This document shows positions 8,840 through 17,492 of a stretch of DNA of 40,154 bases, in pieces. Position numbers and translations under genes: made by a program. Numbering within the stretch: position 1 is the stretch's first letter; the number at the start of each line of letters is the position of its first letter. The notes under the pieces are model-generated. The model was not told the DNA's origin and did not search any database. It was given only the letters and a program-made list of their open reading frames with translations. Source of the DNA: UBA4722 sp041690995. Lineage in GTDB: Bacteria; Pseudomonadota; Gammaproteobacteria; DSM-16500. The stretch spans positions 1 to 40,154 of the forward strand of contig JBEPVM010000009.1 of assembly GCA_041690995.1 (NCBI GenBank). The letters run 5' to 3'.

Positions 8840-10486
8840 TCATATTATTGGGTTTCTACTAGAGCCAGGCGTTGGCGTTTCAGCAGAAGCAGCCCCTTCT
8901 GCTTGTCGCGGAAAAAGCGAATGCCTGCCTGATCCTCTCATGACTAACCAGGGGGCAGCGATGTAAATAGCCTCTATAATGCCTGCAGTAAAGGCGAGTG
9001 CGCCAGTCAGACCTAATGTCGTACTGGCTGTGTAGGCATAGAGCCCTCCTTTGCTAGCCCCATTTCCGAATGCAGTGGCACTCAGAATACGTTGGCGGTG
9101 CCTGTCCACACGTTCACTTTCTTTTTGAAGGCGTGTAAGAGGCTGAGAAGATACAGACAGTGTGTGAGTGTGATCTATTAATTCTCTGATTTTGTTTGTG
9201 CCGAAAATCAGTTTGACTAATGAATTAATTCCACTGAATATACTTGCAATAATAGTTTTTGCAGCTACCCCTGCCAGGATAAAAGTGCCTTTTGTCAGGT
9301 AAAGAGCAAACCCAATGATACTTATTGCGGCTGTTAATGTGAATGCAAAAAGTAGCTTGCAAGCGTCTTTGGCTAAGTCAACTCGTGTGACGTTAGGCCA
9401 ATAATCATTTTTGAAATACCCATAGCGTTCATTAAAATCCAATATACATCCTCGGATATTATCAATGTACATAAACATTAATCCAACTGCGAGAGGAAGT
9501 GCAAAAGGGATGGTAATAGGAAGTGCAGCGATCATACTAATACTAAATATAGTAGACACAGAATAGGTTGTTAAGGCAAATGCACAAAATCCAGCAGCGC
9601 AGGCAAATAAACTAAATAGAGTAATCGTTATTTTTTTAGAAGGTGTTAACTCTTTCCCGTCTTTATCCTTAAAAAAACGCTTGCGCCGTATTTCTTTGAG
9701 ATTTTTATAGATATTTTCGCTGAATAGATTAAATCCCGAATGAAATCCTGAGATCGCACCGAAGATGGCAAATGGAATAATGAGAGGCGCAATAATGGGA
9801 ATATATACCGCCAACAATCCACCCACCATCCAGATTCCCATGAAATTGATAAATATCTCTGCTGCCCCTGCCAGCAAGCCTAAGCATTTAGCCCAGCGTT
9901 TATTGGAGGTTTTTATTTTTCGGTTATTTTCTTTGTTTTGATACTGAGGATCTTCTTCATAATAACTTTCTTCTAGGTTTCTTTCTATCTCATAAAAATC
10001 TCCTTCTTTTTTAATTCTTGTTTTAATTTTATGGTATTGTAAAAAATTATTAATATCTTTTTTTAACTCGCGAAGTATTATCTGGTTAGGTTCAGAAGGG
10101 TTTTTACCGTATTTTTCTTGAATTATTAAAAAATAATCGGTAAATAAACCACCTATGTTATTGCCAAAATCTTTATCTTCATTAGAAATATCAGCAATCT
10201 TTTGCAGCACTTCTTTATCATGGCCTATTTGACAAATACGATTTATGACTGAAATAAATTCGGCATGATCTGACTTTGGAAGAAGCTCAAATAGAAAATT
10301 ATTTTTAACGCCGCCTGCTAGCCAATCACGTACTGCATAACTTGAGTGTGTACCTCGATAGAAAATATCGGTGAAGAAATATTTCCAAGAGCTAATGCCA
10401 GTGTTTTCTGATTTAGAATCAGGCGTATTATAGTCAGCATATTGCTGGGCTATTTCTTGATAAGATTTTAATGTCGGTGCTGGCAT
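8840..10486 (-). CDS. Unknown multi-pass membrane protein, effector-like
   Basis: 548 residues, no family recognised. A soluble N-terminal region of about 200 residues (YFFTDIFYRGTHSSYAVRDW) is followed by six to eight hydrophobic segments between about 210 and 430, and another pair near 485-520, rich in Gly, Ala and Ile. The C-terminus is short and polar. Two adjacent starts exist, GTG at 10489 and ATG at 10486; the GAGG five bases before the ATG favours the latter. It lies upstream of, and on the same strand as, the other unknown membrane gene, so the two may be co-transcribed. Their shared plan, a soluble head plus clustered helices, suggests a related job, perhaps in host membranes; this is inference. 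Confidence 0.6.
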   Translation of the reverse strand: MPAPTLKSYQEIAQQYADYNTPDSKSENTGISSWKYFFTDIFYRGTHSSYAVRDWLAGGVKNNFLFELLPKSDHAEFISVINRICQIGHDKEVLQKIADISNEDKDFGNNIGGLFTDYFLIIQEKYGKNPSEPNQIILRELKKDINNFLQYHKIKTRIKKEGDFYEIERNLEESYYEEDPQYQNKENNRKIKTSNKRWAKCLGLLAGAAEIFINFMGIWMVGGLLAVYIPIIAPLIIPFAIFGAISGFHSGFNLFSENIYKNLKEIRRKRFFKDKDGKELTPSKKITITLFSLFACAAGFCAFALTTYSVSTIFSISMIAALPITIPFALPLAVGLMFMYIDNIRGCILDFNERYGYFKNDYWPNVTRVDLAKDACKLLFAFTLTAAISIIGFALYLTKGTFILAGVAAKTIIASIFSGINSLVKLIFGTNKIRELIDHTHTLSVSSQPLTRLQKESERVDRHRQRILSATAFGNGASKGGLYAYTASTTLGLTGALAFTAGIIEAIYIAAPWLVMRGSGRHSLFPRQAEGAASAETPTPGSSRNPII

Positions 10487-10588
10487 CACTTCCTCAATTG
10501 TTATGATTCTATATGCTGGTCAGTATACCTGAAATTGATTTAAAATTACACAAAAACCTGTAAAAGCAAAATCATACTAATATATTGA

Positions 10589-11026
10589 TTAATAACATAA
10601 AAAATCTTTTTTCTCTTTTTTCACAAGGGTATTTCGCAAAATATAACACACTGCAGCGCGTAATTGTGCATCACTGCACTCGAAACACCCTCCACGCGCA
10701 GGCATGGCCCCTACTCCTTCAATGGTTGTTTTTAATAATGATTTTATACCTCGTTTATGTCGAATTTTCCATGCAGTTTTATCATTTATTTTCGGCGCAT
10801 TAATATCAATGATTGGTCGTGGAGCATGGCAGGAGGCGCAATACTCTTTAAATATTTTTTTATCTGCCTCTGGGTCATTTTTTAATTGTGTGACAAATTG
10901 AATGGGATAATGATAAGGCTGTTTTTCAAGTTGCGTGTCTGATAAACGGTGTGTGTATAACGATACACTAAAACCTGCGATACCACTTAAAAATAATAAA
11001 ATAATAATCAAGTTACTTATTTTCAT
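10589..11026 (-). CDS. c5-type monohaem cytochrome c, membrane-anchored
   Basis: 145 residues: an N-terminal hydrophobic anchor (about 4-24), the haem-binding motif CASCH at 63-67, and the c5-type end with GVGAMPARGG (distal Met ligand) followed by a CxxC pair (CFEC) and a helix. It faces the periplasm and should carry electrons. The start ATG at 11026 overlaps the end of the upstream TlpA-like gene by 14 bases, placing it last in the oxidase operon. Its haem must be attached by the Ccm system encoded later in the window. The same CxxC-containing fold is repeated in the tetrahaem cytochrome at 18.8 kb. Confidence 0.85.
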   Translation of the reverse strand: MKISNLIIILLFLSGIAGFSVSLYTHRLSDTQLEKQPYHYPIQFVTQLKNDPEADKKIFKEYCASCHAPRPIIDINAPKINDKTAWKIRHKRGIKSLLKTTIEGVGAMPARGGCFECSDAQLRAAVCYILRNTLVKKEKKDFLCY

Positions 11027-11495
11027 TCGGATTTTTTTGTAATTGAACAATAATAGCAGATAATCTTTCTGCCGTAATTGGGCCTATGATTTTTTGGGCA
11101 AGGTGTCCTGTTGGATTAATAATATAAGTCGTAGGCAATACATCGGTGTCGTCTAAATCCCAAAATTGATGGGGGTCTTCTAACAATACGGGGTAAATGA
11201 TTTGCATTTTTTTGATGGCGAGCAATAACTCATCGCCACTCAATTTATCGTAATTCATTCCAAATAATATAATATTTTTATGAGTATTATTTTGAAAAAA
11301 ATAATTTAGGCTGGGAACTTCGCTCATACAGCTCTCACACCAACTGGCCCATTCATTTAGAATAATCCACTTGCCTTTTAATTCGGATAATTGAATGATA
11401 TGACCTGCTACATCGTGGACTATTCTAGTGTCTTGGGAGCAGCTTATCATGAATAAGCTGCACAGGATGATATGTAATAATTTCTTAAGTGTCAT
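11013..11495 (-). CDS. TlpA-like thioredoxin-fold lipoprotein
   Basis: 160 residues. Signal peptide ending in a lipobox (LFMISC, Cys19), so probably a lipid-anchored periplasmic protein. The thioredoxin-like active site is WASWCESC (Cys53, Cys56), and the cis-Pro segment is seen as VLPTTYIINPTGH. TlpA and ResA-type proteins reduce apocytochrome c or the copper-site cysteines of oxidase subunit II; its place behind SCO1 and ahead of a cytochrome c gene fits either role. It is separated from SCO1 by a 217-base stretch full of repeats. Confidence 0.85.
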   Translation of the reverse strand: MTLKKLLHIILCSLFMISCSQDTRIVHDVAGHIIQLSELKGKWIILNEWASWCESCMSEVPSLNYFFQNNTHKNIILFGMNYDKLSGDELLLAIKKMQIIYPVLLEDPHQFWDLDDTDVLPTTYIINPTGHLAQKIIGPITAERLSAIIVQLQKNPNENK

Positions 11496-11507
11496 AAAAC
11501 AGTACCT

Positions 11508-11603
11508 TAGCAGAGCCTGTCACCCCGCAAAATCTTCGCCCACTTTTCCAAACAAGAACATGGTTAAAGCGCGAAGATTTGTGCGGGGTGACAGGTTCTA
11601 CTA
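11508..11603. repeat. Long inverted repeat downstream of SCO1
   Basis: A 96-bp hairpin. TAGCAGAGCCTGTCACCCCG and its continuation to about 11539 pair with 11571-11603, with few mismatches and a loop of about 31 bases. A copy of one end (TAGCAGAGCCTGT) recurs near 35384, suggesting a dispersed element. Confidence 0.75.
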
Positions 11604-11690
11604 TATTCTCCGACTGATTAATTTGCACAAGGGTGACAGGTTCTGCTATATTCTCGGACTGATTAATGTGCATAAGGATGACAGGCTCTA
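11588..11690. repeat. 45-bp direct repeats, two full copies and a partial third
   Basis: Units start GTGACAGGTTCT at 11588 and 11633, and a degraded third (ATGACAGGCTCT) begins at 11678. The first two differ at about four positions. The array begins inside the right arm of the hairpin, so the hairpin's edge was duplicated. Together with the hairpin it fills 11496-11712, which shows no gene. Confidence 0.8.
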
Positions 11691-11712
11691 TTATTGGTAT
11701 ACCTATTTCTAT

Positions 11713-12366
11713 TCAATATAGCACCATTAATTTATAATCCTTCGCCATTTGCTCTGCTTTATGTGGATAAGACATATAAGCTTGTAATTGGCCTTTCGGA
11801 TTTATTAATAATATTTCAGCCGTATGGTCTATTGTATAATTATTTTTTCCAGCCTGATTTGTCTGTGTCTTGGCAGCTAGAATATGTAAATCATTTTCAA
11901 GTTTTTCTGTCTCTGACTCTTCCCCACGTAACCCAATAAATTTTGGATTAAAGGCTGTAACATAATCATTTATTCGTTTAACTGTATCACGTTGTGGGTC
12001 TACTGAAATAAAAACAATTTGTGGCATTAAATTTGGAGCTAATTGATTTTTTAATAAATAATACATTTTATTTAATTCAGTGAGTGTTGTCGGACAAACA
12101 AAACCACAATTCGTAAATCCAAAAAACAACATAGTCCAGTGGCTTTTTAAATTTTTATTATTAAATAATTTTCCATGATGATCTGTGAGGGTAAATTTTT
12201 TTATTTCTACGGCTTTCGGCAAATAAATACCCTCTATCTTTATATCAGGTTTCGTTTCAGTGTGAAAAAAATCAAGATATAATATGGATAGAGTTAAAAT
12301 AACAATGACGAATAAAATAATACCTACTAGTTTTTGATGACTTTTTTCTCGCGTTACATTTGCCAT
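11713..12366 (-). CDS. SCO1/SenC family copper chaperone for cytochrome oxidase
   Basis: 217 residues with one N-terminal membrane helix (about 13-31) and a periplasmic thioredoxin-like domain. Copper ligands are in place: CGFVCP (Cys87, Cys91) and the His in YTIDHTAEI (His181). SCO proteins deliver copper to, or reduce, the CuA site of oxidase subunit II. The start overlaps the end of ctaB by 13 bases, so it is translated with the haem A synthesis genes. The order CtaA, CtaB, SCO1 matches the oxidase cluster of Pseudomonas. Confidence 0.93.
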   Translation of the reverse strand: MANVTREKSHQKLVGIILFVIVILTLSILYLDFFHTETKPDIKIEGIYLPKAVEIKKFTLTDHHGKLFNNKNLKSHWTMLFFGFTNCGFVCPTTLTELNKMYYLLKNQLAPNLMPQIVFISVDPQRDTVKRINDYVTAFNPKFIGLRGEESETEKLENDLHILAAKTQTNQAGKNNYTIDHTAEILLINPKGQLQAYMSYPHKAEQMAKDYKLMVLY

Positions 12367-13223
12367 AATGAACCTACATAATGATCTATTAATAATAATA
12401 AAAACAATATACCTAAATAATAAATAGAATAATTAAAGGTGCGTATTGCCTGCGTTCGATTACCACTTAAGTATAGTTTAATTGCGTGATAAAGAAAAAG
12501 AATATTCGCAAGTGTCACGCCTATAAAATAAAGCGTGCCTGACATATCAATAATAAAAGGCATTGATGAAACACAGCTTAATAAAATAGTATAAAGCACA
12601 ATATTCAGCTTGGTATAAGGTACGCCATGCGTATGCGGCAACATAGGAATATTCGCCTTTGCGTATTCTTCTAAACGATAAATGGCTAATGCCCAAAAAT
12701 GCGGTGGCGTCCAGACATAAATAATAAGAACCAGTAACAACGCTTCTGCGCTCACTGAATTCGTTACTGCCGTCCACCCCAGTAATGGCGGAACGGCACC
12801 TGCAACACCTCCAATCACAATATTTTGCGGTGTTGCTTGTTTTAAATAAAGTGTATAAAACCCTGCATAGCCTATCAATGACAAAAATGTCAAAATCGCA
12901 GTGAGTGGATTAATGATGAAAAATAAAATAAGTAAGCCTAGAATACCTAACACACTTGCAAAATAAATACTTTGACGTGTCGTAATGCGACCTTGTGCGA
13001 TAGGGCGGCGCTCTGTGCGTTTCATTAATTTATCAATATGCCGATCGGCAAGGTGGTTCAATGCAGCCGCAGAACTTGCCACAAGAGCAATTCCTAAATT
13101 ACCAAACAGGAGAGGTATAAGAGGAAAAGAAGCCGCAGGTGCCAGGCACATACCCACTATGGAGGTAATAATCATTAACATGACTACGCGGGGTTTGCAT
13201 AATTCAATATAATCACGAACCAT
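12354..13223 (-). CDS. ctaB: Protohaem IX farnesyltransferase (haem O synthase)
   Basis: Converts haem B to haem O by adding a farnesyl group, the first step to haem A. 289 residues with about nine membrane helices, the usual size. The UbiA-type prenyl-diphosphate site is seen as ALNHLADRHIDKLMKRTERRP, with the second conserved loop VPPLLGWTAVTN and the family signature YVWTPPHFWALA. It overlaps the end of ctaA by 11 bases. Also called cyoE. Confidence 0.95.
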   Translation of the reverse strand: MVRDYIELCKPRVVMLMIITSIVGMCLAPAASFPLIPLLFGNLGIALVASSAAALNHLADRHIDKLMKRTERRPIAQGRITTRQSIYFASVLGILGLLILFFIINPLTAILTFLSLIGYAGFYTLYLKQATPQNIVIGGVAGAVPPLLGWTAVTNSVSAEALLLVLIIYVWTPPHFWALAIYRLEEYAKANIPMLPHTHGVPYTKLNIVLYTILLSCVSSMPFIIDMSGTLYFIGVTLANILFLYHAIKLYLSGNRTQAIRTFNYSIYYLGILFLLLLIDHYVGSLWQM

Positions 13224-14229
13224 CTGACCCCCCTGTCAATCTATAAACGAATGTGATCATGGCGAGTAACAGCAGAGAGGCTGTTAATGTATGACTGACT
13301 GCTGTCAATAGAGGTAATTTAAAAATAATATTCGTGATGCCTAAACATACTTGAAATAGTAATAAGCCCCATATCAGACAGAATAATTTTAATAAATCAG
13401 AAATTTTTTTTATTTTTTTTAAAAAAATTGCTGTAAAAAGACCCATATAACTCACAAAAATGAATGCCCCGAAACGATGAATCATTTGAATAGTTTGAAG
13501 ATAGGTTGCCCATCCCAAATGGTCATTAAAACATAATGGGAAATCAGGACAACTTAAAGAAGCGTAATGAGTGCTTGTCCATGCACCTGCTGTTATTTGC
13601 AGTACTAAAATAATGAGTCCCATCACTGCCAAAAAAAGTTCAGGCAAGGGTGTGGTACGACTCGATGCGAGGGGTGGCACCGTAAAGCAATAAATCAGCC
13701 ATAATACTGCTAAAATAGAAAACCCACCTAACAAATGCTGCGTCACAATAATGGGTAATAATTTCAAAGTCACTGTCCATTGCCCCAGGATAATCTGATA
13801 AACGAGTAATAAGAGTAACACCAGCGCTGCGAAAAAAAGTTTAGACGAGTTTTCGTACGACTCGATGCCATGGATGGCATCGTAAGGTATAGGGACATAC
13901 CGTTTGGAGTACGAAGACTCGTCTAAACTTTTTTTTCTGGATATTTTACACGTTATCGCATTTTTAAAAATAAGAGTAATGATGATTAAAATTAAAATAC
14001 TTAAACAACCCGCAAAATACCGATGAATCATTTCAGCCCATGCTTTATAGGCAATAAATTTCGAGTCTGAGTTATGCAATGGCGCTAGCCAGTGTCCATA
14101 ACACCCTGGCCAGTCAGGACAACCTAACCCCGCATCCAATAGACGCGTCAATGCGCCAAGACCAATCACTCCCAACGCAAAAAAACAGGCTGCTAGCGCT
14201 AACCATGAAATGCTATTTTTCTTAGCCAA
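13213..14229 (-). CDS. ctaA: Haem A synthase (COX15/CtaA family)
   Basis: Oxidises the C8 methyl group of haem O to make haem A. 338 residues. Eight membrane helices in two similar halves, with conserved His residues (MIHRYFAGC, TQHLLGGFSIL, MIHRFGAFIFV, AVSHTLTASLL) and the Cys pair LGCPDWPGCYG at the N-terminal half, mirrored by LSCPDFPLCF. About 35 residues at 99-133 are foreign to the family and are encoded by a palindromic repeat (13832-13935) in the loop between two helices. A shorter copy of the repeat's core is at residues 181-192. The inserts lie between helices, so activity is probably retained. Confidence 0.93.
   Translation of the reverse strand: MAKKNSISWLALAACFFALGVIGLGALTRLLDAGLGCPDWPGCYGHWLAPLHNSDSKFIAYKAWAEMIHRYFAGCLSILILIIITLIFKNAITCKISRKKSLDESSYSKRYVPIPYDAIHGIESYENSSKLFFAALVLLLLLVYQIILGQWTVTLKLLPIIVTQHLLGGFSILAVLWLIYCFTVPPLASSRTTPLPELFLAVMGLIILVLQITAGAWTSTHYASLSCPDFPLCFNDHLGWATYLQTIQMIHRFGAFIFVSYMGLFTAIFLKKIKKISDLLKLFCLIWGLLLFQVCLGITNIIFKLPLLTAVSHTLTASLLLLAMITFVYRLTGGSDGS
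13655..13687. repeat. Partial copy of the ctaA palindrome core
   Basis: GTACGACTCGATGC followed by a degenerate hairpin and CCGTAA matches the core of the 13832-13935 element at about 28 of 33 positions. It encodes the loop LASSRTTPLP of CtaA. Confidence 0.55.
13832..13935. repeat. Palindromic element inserted in frame in ctaA
   Basis: Outer arms of 27 bp at 13832-13858 and 13909-13935 (AAAAAAAGTTTAGACGAG at the left end) pair with one mismatch. Between them are two further hairpins: CGATGCC/GGCATCG at 13863-13882 and GGTAT/ATACC at 13887-13902. The whole can fold into a branched structure. It differs in sequence from the mfd element. Confidence 0.88.
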
Positions 14230-14704
14230 TTTGAGATACCTCTAACAGGTGTTTTAAATCTTTTAAAATATTCATAGGGTCTGTGTGACTAGGGTAATAC
14301 ATCAAGATATTACCTTCTGGGTCCATTAAATAAATTTTATCAGGCACATTAAATTTATTTTTATATCTCAAATAAAATGCATGCATCCATTTTTTCCGAA
14401 GTGTATTATCTGGAAAAATAATATTAACACGTCTACTATTTTTACCCAGTGCCAATTTGATTTGCCCTAAATTATGTCGCGTTGTAAGACAAAATTGATC
14501 ACAATGACCCGAGTTAATATAAATGATTTCCCATTTTCCTGTTTTTGGCATCACTATCGCTGGGTCTATAAATGTTCCATGGTTTGTAGTTTTAAGGTGA
14601 AAATAAACATGATAATCATATAAGACTCTACTTAAAATAAGAGGGATGATAAAAATTAAAATTAATAGGGAGATGATTAATATCTTATTATTTTTATTCT
14701 TCAT
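14222..14704 (-). CDS. Thioredoxin-like membrane protein of the oxidase cluster
   Basis: 160 residues from the ATG at 14704, whose first base overlaps the SURF1 stop (TAATG). One N-terminal helix (about 8-26), then a periplasmic domain with CxxxC (Cys68, Cys72 in SGHCDQFC), like the copper-binding pair of SCO proteins, and a thioredoxin-fold end (KIYLMDPEGNILMYYPS). Its position between SURF1 and CtaA is the same as an uncharacterised gene in the Pseudomonas cox cluster. A role in copper or thiol handling during oxidase assembly is likely but unproven. Confidence 0.75.
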   Translation of the reverse strand: MKNKNNKILIISLLILIFIIPLILSRVLYDYHVYFHLKTTNHGTFIDPAIVMPKTGKWEIIYINSGHCDQFCLTTRHNLGQIKLALGKNSRRVNIIFPDNTLRKKWMHAFYLRYKNKFNVPDKIYLMDPEGNILMYYPSHTDPMNILKDLKHLLEVSQIG

Positions 14705-15297
14705 TAAAGCCTCACTCTTAAAAAAATAACTAATAATACGGCAGCCATCAAAAACCATTGTATTGCATACGCTATATGGCGTTCAGGAGGTATTGTTGTG
14801 ATCACCCAGTCTCGCACGAATCCGTATGGTTGAGTAGCATCCAGGCGTAAAACAAAAGGATAGAAAACTTTATGAGTTGCTTTACTTAATGCATTAATAT
14901 CTATTTTTTGTATGAGTAATTCAGTAGGCGTTTGTTTTAATATGATTTTCCCTAAGATAAATTCAGGTTCATTTAATAGTTTCATATCACCTGTTATTTT
15001 TTGCTTGCCTTGAATATCACTAACAGGCACTGTGGGATTATTTGTTTTGACCCAGCCTCTATCGACTAGCAATAGTTTATTTTCCCCTGTTATTTTAAAC
15101 GGCGTTATAATCTCTATACCATATTGACCTTGATAATAACGGTTCTGTAAAAATAAAGTGAGATTATTCAGATAATAGCCTGTAACTGTTATTTTGTGAT
15201 GGGTCTGTAATAAATTTTTCTTATACTCATAGCGATGTAATTGCCAGCAGCCTAATATAGAAAATAAGATAATAAAAAAAGCGCAAAAATATTTCAT
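14704..15297 (-). CDS. SURF1 family cytochrome oxidase assembly protein
   Basis: 197 residues, on the short side for the family. Two membrane helices flank a periplasmic domain: the N-terminal helix ends with the conserved LGCWQLHR, the middle has LLVDRGWV, and the C-terminal helix follows PPERHIAYAIQWF. SURF1 is implicated in haem A insertion into subunit I. It overlaps ctaG by 4 bases upstream and the next gene by 1 base downstream, so coupled translation is expected. Confidence 0.9.
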   Translation of the reverse strand: MKYFCAFFIILFSILGCWQLHRYEYKKNLLQTHHKITVTGYYLNNLTLFLQNRYYQGQYGIEIITPFKITGENKLLLVDRGWVKTNNPTVPVSDIQGKQKITGDMKLLNEPEFILGKIILKQTPTELLIQKIDINALSKATHKVFYPFVLRLDATQPYGFVRDWVITTIPPERHIAYAIQWFLMAAVLLVIFLRVRL

Positions 15298-15875
15298 AAT
15301 TCAATTCTACTTTTAAAATTAGAATTCAATTTTTGTTTTTTAATAAACCCTGCCGCATCAAATAACGTATAAGACAATGTGACTTCTTTAATATCTCTCG
15401 AAATAGCGGGATCAATAAAAAAATACACTGGCATATCCGCTTTTTCACCTTTAAAAAAATATTGCTGGGTAAAACAAAAACACTCTGTTTTCTTTAAAAA
15501 TCGCGCGGCATCGACAGGTGTAATACTCGGCACTGCTTGCACTGTCATTTCATGGCCTGATTCATTCGCTGCTAAAAAATAAACGAGCTTTCTTTCACCA
15601 GGATGAATTTTTATGTGTCGCTGTAATGGAATAAATTTAAATAAAAGATTATGGTGTAAAGTCGTGGTAAAAGTGACATTAATCGTGCGTGAATAATCAA
15701 TTTGCATGCCAGGCGTGGCTGGTGTTGCATAATTTGCTGCTTTGCCATTGATACCCGTCTGTTTACAAATTAATTGATATAAAGGTACTAACATATAAGC
15801 AAAACAAAACATAAAAATAACGCCACAAACTAATACGCACAAAAGACGTTTGTGGCTTTTTTTAGTGGACTGCAT
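15294..15875 (-). CDS. ctaG: Cytochrome oxidase assembly protein CtaG/COX11 (CuB insertion)
   Basis: 193 residues. One N-terminal membrane helix (about 11-33) and a periplasmic immunoglobulin-like domain with the copper-binding CFCF motif (Cys132, Cys134 in KKTECFCFTQQ) and a conserved Cys near the helix (LICKQTG, Cys37). It supplies copper to the CuB centre of subunit I. Its ATG overlaps the COX1 stop by one base (TAATG). COX3, which often follows this gene, is instead on the other strand at 20.4 kb. Confidence 0.95.
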   Translation of the reverse strand: MQSTKKSHKRLLCVLVCGVIFMFCFAYMLVPLYQLICKQTGINGKAANYATPATPGMQIDYSRTINVTFTTTLHHNLLFKFIPLQRHIKIHPGERKLVYFLAANESGHEMTVQAVPSITPVDAARFLKKTECFCFTQQYFFKGEKADMPVYFFIDPAISRDIKEVTLSYTLFDAAGFIKKQKLNSNFKSRIEL

Positions 15876-17476
15876 TAGGGAACCTGAGGCGCAGTCTCAA
15901 AAGTATGGTAAGGCACGGGGGATGGCAGCGTCCATTCTAAGCCTGTTGCCCCTTCCCATACTTGATCACTGACTTGATAGGTACGTTTGCCAAAGCACGC
16001 TTTCAGCACGATATACAAAAAAATCAATTGTGAAAAACCAAAGATAAAAGCGCCTACCGTACAAATCTGATTAAAATCTGTAAACTGTAATGCATAATCA
16101 GGAATACGACGCGGCATGCCGGCTAATCCTAAAAAATGCATTGGCATAAATGTTACATTCATCCCAATGGTTGTTAACCAAAAATGAAGCTGTCCCAATC
16201 GCTCGCTATACATTTGACCTGTCCATTTGGGTAACCAATAATAAACAGCCGCAATAATTGTAAAAAGTGAACCAGAGACTAATACATAATGAAAGTGTGC
16301 AACGACAAAATAGCTATCACGGTATTGATAATCACTGGGCACCAAGGCCAACATTAATCCTGAAAAACCACCAAATGTAAACATGACTAAAAAACCGAGC
16401 GCAAATAACATAGGTGTTTCAAAGCTTAAAGAGCCTTTAAAAATAGTTGCGACCCAGTTAAATACTTTAATGCCTGTTGGCACAGCGATCAACATAGTGG
16501 CATACATGAAATAAAGTTGTGCTGCAAGGGGTGCGCCTGTCGTAAACATGTGGTGCATCCAAACCACAAATCCTAAAACCGCAATTAGCATAGTGGCATA
16601 GACCATAAATTTATAACCAAATAAGGGCTTTCGAGAAAAAGTCGGGATAATGGCTGAAATGACTCCAAACCCAGGCAATATCAAAATATAGACTTCTGGA
16701 TGACCAAAAAACCAAAAAAGATGTTGAAACAAGAGCGGGTCTCCCCCACCCGCCGCATTAAAAAAACTCGTATGAAAATGACGATCCATTAACATCATCG
16801 TAACGCAACCTGCTAACACGGGCATGACAGCTAACAAAAGAAAGGCCGTGACCAGCCAACTCCACACAAATAAAGGCAGCTTCATCCATGTCATGTCAGG
16901 TGCTCGCATATTAAATATTGTGACGACAATATTGAGTGCTGCCAAGATTGAAGATGCGCCCATTAAATGGATAGAAAAAATAAAAAAATCTGTACTTTTA
17001 GGGCCGTAAGTGGTGGACAATGGCGCATAGAATGTCCAACCAAAATCAGGGGCTGCGCCGCTCGTGAATAACGTGCTCATCAACAAGCTAAACGCAAAAG
17101 GTAATAACCAGAAACTCCAATTATTTAAACGCGGTAATGCCATATCAGGTGCGCCAATCATCAAAGGGATGAGCCAATTGGCGAGCCCTGCCATGGCAGG
17201 CATAATGACACCAAACACCATAATTAATCCATGCAGGGTCGTCATTTGATTGAAAAATTCGGGATCAACCAATACTTTTCCTGGCTCAAATAATTCAGTG
17301 CGAATGACAAGTGCCATTGCGCCTGCTACAAATAACATAATAAAACTTAGCATTAAATAAAGCGTGCCTATATCTTTATGATTTGTTGTAAACAGCCATC
17401 GTTTAATACCCGTGCCAGGGTGATGAGAGCCGCCATGAGAGTCATGCTCTTCATTATGTGCATGAGCTATTGTCAT
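15875..17476 (-). CDS. ctaD: Cytochrome c oxidase subunit I
   Basis: The catalytic haem-copper subunit that reduces oxygen to water and pumps protons. 533 residues, 12 helices. Key sites: TTLHGLIMVFG (haem a ligand), WFFGHPEVYILILPGFG (CuB His and the cross-linked His-Tyr), WMHHMFTTG (CuB His pair) and FVVAHFHYVLVSG (haem a3 and a ligands). The MIGAPDMALPRLNNWSFW loop is as in Pseudomonas-type aa3 oxidases. The gene starts 16 bases after the COX2 gene stops. Confidence 0.98.
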   Translation of the reverse strand: MTIAHAHNEEHDSHGGSHHPGTGIKRWLFTTNHKDIGTLYLMLSFIMLFVAGAMALVIRTELFEPGKVLVDPEFFNQMTTLHGLIMVFGVIMPAMAGLANWLIPLMIGAPDMALPRLNNWSFWLLPFAFSLLMSTLFTSGAAPDFGWTFYAPLSTTYGPKSTDFFIFSIHLMGASSILAALNIVVTIFNMRAPDMTWMKLPLFVWSWLVTAFLLLAVMPVLAGCVTMMLMDRHFHTSFFNAAGGGDPLLFQHLFWFFGHPEVYILILPGFGVISAIIPTFSRKPLFGYKFMVYATMLIAVLGFVVWMHHMFTTGAPLAAQLYFMYATMLIAVPTGIKVFNWVATIFKGSLSFETPMLFALGFLVMFTFGGFSGLMLALVPSDYQYRDSYFVVAHFHYVLVSGSLFTIIAAVYYWLPKWTGQMYSERLGQLHFWLTTIGMNVTFMPMHFLGLAGMPRRIPDYALQFTDFNQICTVGAFIFGFSQLIFLYIVLKACFGKRTYQVSDQVWEGATGLEWTLPSPVPYHTFETAPQVP

Positions 17477-17492
17477 TTAATATACTCCACTT

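Noticed and set aside
10589..11050. Longer start for the small cytochrome c at 11050
   Set aside because: The codon there is TTG without a ribosome site; the ATG at 11026 directly precedes the membrane anchor.
11485..11673. Minus-strand open frame with a 15-residue repeat (INQSENIAEPVT)
   Set aside because: It is only the 45-bp repeat and hairpin read through; no ribosome site was seen and no family is recognised.
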